Origin: Sipunculus nudus
Taxonomy: Eukaryota; Annelida; Sipuncula; Golfingiida; Sipunculidae
Reading direction: 5' to 3'
Length of the DNA stretch: 64,000 nt
NCBI GenBank assembly: GCA_026874595.1
Contig: CM049320.1
Coordinates: 52,853,070-52,917,069 of the forward strand
Made by a program: the position numbers and the translations under genes
Notes under the pieces: generated by a model
Told to the model about the DNA's origin: nothing
The model's database searches: none
What the model saw: the letters and a program-made list of their open reading frames with translations, nothing else
Part shown: positions 62,101-64,000 of the stretch, in pieces
Numbering within the stretch: the stretch's first letter is position 1
Layout of the letters: the number at the start of each line of letters is the position of its first letter

Positions 62101-62487
62101 ATTAAATTGTGTATAAAAAGAACACCCGCCGATAATACTGTGATATCAGGACACAGGTCATTAAATAGTGATAGAAAAATACACCCGAAGATAATCCTCT
62201 GACATCAGGGGATTATGAAAAAAAAGAAACAGAGCGTACACCCCAAGATCCGCTAAAGCAACCTTTTTCATATAGCTTGTACAAATACTAATTAAACCTG
62301 ACTATAAAAAAAGGAAAACACCACAGCAGTGTGATAGTAAGGACAATAAGGAAATTTAAAAAGAAAAGTCCAAACCAATAGGGAGACCGAACACCCGCAC
62401 GAACAATTAACAAATCAAAAACCGTGTGCCCTCAGTACCCATAGCGAGGTCAGAGAAGTTATCTTTTGCAATCATAAATGGCAATGC
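57635..62487 (-). CDS. Unrecognised multi-exon host gene, 3' part (eight exons)
   Basis: Eight minus-strand segments join with matching phases at the first six junctions: 62487-62423, 61778-61685, 60894-60771, 60534-60352, 60145-60062, 58943-58863 and 58122-57975. The last, 57751-57635, joins only if the reading frame is adjusted. Together they give roughly 290 residues rich in amphipathic helices (EELVPVTIEAHVQLYALF, LDLLQTFVRSALLP, WCEFVALLETCLLFALYHG), then an acidic coiled-coil-like end (SSTVGNVIRRLTEDLEEE). It resembles the C-terminal part of a HEAT-like or other helical-repeat protein, but I do not recognise the family. The N-terminal exons are not seen; a gypsy fragment lies upstream at 62.8-64 kb. 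Introns are about 190 bp to 1.1 kb. A SINE sits in the intron between 60062 and 58943. Some donors are weak (see exon entries). No function is proposed. Confidence 0.6.
57975..58122 (-). CDS. Host gene exon 7, with a homopolymer frame problem
   Basis: The acceptor ATAACCTTGAG is weak; the donor is CAG|GTGAAG. It encodes CELENQTLSSLTEDL and then SSTVGNVIRRLTEDLEEE. An eight-base A run (minus strand; T8 at 57990-57997) is followed two codons later by TGA, so the protein as assembled ends here in LKKNC. A nine-base run would keep the frame open to the donor, in phase with the last exon. Confidence 0.5.
58863..58943 (-). CDS. Host gene exon 6
   Basis: The acceptor GTTTACTTCCAG and donor GAG|GTAGTA are both good. 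It encodes GSEIRWCEFVALLETCLL and then FALYHGV. The one open frame is the one that matches both neighbours. Confidence 0.65.
59099..59141. repeat. (TA)n microsatellite
   Basis: TA tract with one TG step. Confidence 0.9.
59240..59460 (-). repeat. tRNA-derived SINE in an intron
   Basis: On the minus strand an A-box-like TAGTCGAATGG (complement of 59413-59423) and a B box GGGTTCGATCCCC (complement of 59369-59381) are followed by a body with GGTTTTCTCCGGGTAAT, a segment common to invertebrate SINEs. A (TA)n tract lies to its left (59099-59141). It lies in the intron between host-gene exons 5 and 6. Confidence 0.7.
60062..60145 (-). CDS. Host gene exon 5
   Basis: A T-rich stretch and TTCAAACAG precede it, and the donor is CAG|GTAGCG. 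It encodes LIPASVIRSGLELSAQWRK and then TCLGNIT, leaving one base. Confidence 0.6.
60352..60534 (-). CDS. Host gene exon 4
   Basis: The longest exon (183 nt). The acceptor ends GGGTGACAG. It encodes DVQIHVARYCCIQWLFQQAR and then SRVYKRVQGLINALDPVRRL. The donor A|GTGAAA keeps phase with exon 5; a stronger donor 13 bases on (CAG|GTGTAG, 60339) would read exon 5 in another frame that meets a stop in exon 6. Confidence 0.6.
60771..60894 (-). CDS. Host gene exon 3
   Basis: 124 nt. The 5' boundary is uncertain (acceptor ending GTTGAAAG). The donor is CAG|GTTTGA. It contains CLQSSRLDLLQTFVRSALLP and ends AEREPYHLA with one base left over. Another frame of this exon is also open but does not fit the next exon. 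Confidence 0.55.
61685..61778 (-). CDS. Host gene exon 2
   Basis: Acceptor ATATTGTTAG, 94 nt, donor CAG|GTGGCA. It encodes SPVITLCIIEELVPVTIEAH and then VQLYALFLLRQ, strongly helical and hydrophobic. The next exon follows in phase 0. Confidence 0.6.
62064..62211. repeat. Short tandem repeat, about 59-60-bp period
   Basis: Two and a half diverged units: 'GACATTAGGACACAGATAATTAAAT...GAACACCC', 'GATATCAGGACACAGGTCATTAAAT...TACACCC' and a partial third. It lies in the intron between exons 1 and 2 of the host gene. Confidence 0.65.
62423..62487 (-). CDS. Host gene exon 1 of the visible part
   Basis: The acceptor is GATATTCGTTCTAG and the exon opens in frame as ALPFMIAKDNFSDLAM. The donor ACG|GTTTTT is weak; an earlier GG|GTACTG is an alternative but would not keep phase. 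It leaves two bases, which match the next exon. Confidence 0.4.
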
Positions 62488-62828
62488 CTAGAACGAATAT
62501 CCAACAGTGACATGTTGATTGACCTGAATACATATTCCAGATACAAGAGTTATATTGAGTGAACGATAAAACAGTACAGTACAAGGAATCTTGGAAAATT
62601 GGGAAATGTAAACCCAATCAATCTTCTAAAAATACATAAATTACGAACAGTAATAACCATACATTTCAGGTCAGTTGCCCGTTTGTGTATGACAGAGGGC
62701 TCATCAGGAAAATGACAGAGCAGGCCATGAGAGCTAGGATCATACCGGTCCGGTGACCGCCTTATTCGTACCGACCTCCGGGGTATAATAGTGGGTGTGA
62801 TATCTAAAGGATTTTAGTTTCCCCAGGT

Positions 62829-64000
62829 GTGGGCGAACCCAACTTCCGAGGATCTGAGCGATCCCGGATTCATCCTCCTCGTTATCGTCGGAACTCGAGT
62901 CCTATGGCGGTAAAGAAATCCAATCCCATCGGATTATTGGACAATGGACGTTTGCGTTCCATGTGTTCCGGTGAGACACGTTCCCTCCAATTCATCCAAT
63001 TCATTGAGATTGGAGTCTTGGTGTCCAATAGAGTGCTCCACTCTGTTCCATTTGGCATGCCATTGACCTATCATATATGCTTGAACTTCTATGAGATGCA
63101 TCCAATCTGTTCCGATGGGGTGCTGAAGATGGTGTGGTTGAGTGCCTGGACATTCTTTTGAGCTGGTTTGTTGAAGGTTGAGGTATTACGACAAGTTCCT
63201 CCTCATCAAAGTCATTCAGGGTTTCGTCACTTTTAGTGTCACTGCTATTCTGGAAACCAATATTTTCTAGCACCGCAGCTGTGTTTTTTTTTTGCGGTAG
63301 CTTGTGTCTCGTTATTATCAGATGATAAATCTCCTATTGGCAGGATCAGATCTCTATCTAGAATTTCCCATGGACCATCACTTTTTTCAGGATCAAGCTC
63401 ATACACCGGTATGTCAAAGTTATTTTTTCCTCAATATGACTTACACTGTCTCCTGCCAACGATCGGACAGTTTTTTGCTTCCACTTTAAGGCCAAATTAC
63501 GGATAAGTACAGGATCTCCAATATGAAGCACTGCGCCCCTTGTTCCGAGGTCATAATAACGTTACCGCCGTCCTTGTACCTGTGACATACTTTTGTGTGC
63601 CAATCATAAGCGTATTGAAGTCGTTTTTTAAAAGATTATCTACGTATCCTTGGTTTTCCTTGATGGTCCCTGTGCCGAACGTCACATTTATACGTAATCT
63701 CGGTTGTCTCCCAAACATGGTTAAAAAGGTAAAAAAAAAGTTGTATCATGGAGGGTACATTTGTGTGCGTGAACAATATAACTCTCCAATCCACCTTTAC
63801 AGATGATTTCAGGGAGCCAAGCATGTCCACCAAAGTTTGGTTTGACCGTTCGCATTGTCCGTTTCTACTGGGATGATAAAGAAATGTCCGGAAGTTTGTG
63901 ATTACCGCCATTTCACACAGATGTCGTATCGTCGAACTTTTGAACTGACGGCCTTGGTCACTGTGTAGTTTTTCTGGAATTCCGTAGTGAACGATGAAAT
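62829..64000 (-). pseudogene. Gypsy integrase and C-terminal tail, cut by the window edge
   Basis: Reading the minus strand from 64000: IPEKLHSDQGRQFKSS (second catalytic Asp region), FLYHPSRNGQCERSNQTLVD (glutamate region), then VKVDWRVILFTHTN. After breaks comes the C-terminal part (NFDIPVYELDPEKSDGPWEI, about 63420-63340) and a Ser/Arg-rich tail (63273-63001). This is a Ty3/gypsy pol end, from a lineage different from the 24-31 kb element. Its RT and 5' LTR would lie to the right of the window. Confidence 0.82.

Overview
The window looks like nuclear DNA from an invertebrate animal, most likely a mollusc (inferred; no marker gene settles it). It is AT-rich and gene-poor, with short exons split by introns, many (TA)n tracts, tRNA-derived SINEs, and decayed Ty3/gypsy, BEL/Pao and LINE retroelements. 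Nothing suggests bacterial operons, and no rRNA or intact tRNA gene was seen.

Layout. 1-20.8 kb is a mosaic of local duplications: three diverged modules (called X, Y and Z here) recur in several places, and a young head-to-tail duplication of about 3.63 kb lies at 12453-16090 and 16091-19727. Within this part are a terminal-inverted-repeat element (2743-4706), a three-unit 309-bp array of tRNA-like sequences with upstream CRE and TATA motifs (7545-8358), and a tentative short spliced gene on the + strand (9.6-10.9 kb). 21.6-24.1 kb holds a SINE, a CpG-rich islet and a hairpin. 24086-31143 is a full-length Ty3/gypsy-type LTR retrotransposon with damaged gag-pol and a small membrane-protein ORF. 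31.1-44 kb is repeat-rich: hairpins, a 2.4-kb minisatellite, an array of about 0.3-kb units, an exact 61-bp array and a diverged tandem duplication of about 3 kb. 44087-51636 is a complete but decayed BEL/Pao element on the minus strand, with a 4-bp target duplication, inserted into that duplication. 54-57.4 kb holds remnants of a second gypsy integrase (+) and a LINE (-).

The main non-transposon finding is at 57.6-62.5 kb, minus strand: eight short ORF segments, each bounded by splice-like signals. Their phases match at every junction except the last, and they read as the helical C-terminal part of an unrecognised host protein. A SINE sits in one intron, and a third gypsy fragment (minus strand, running off the right edge) lies upstream.

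The retroelement genes form self-contained gag-pol sets (capsid, protease, reverse transcriptase, RNase H, integrase), but all are interrupted by stops or frameshifts. The supported host-gene content is the 57.6-62.5 kb gene and, weakly, the 9.6-10.9 kb chain and a possible first exon at 22365.
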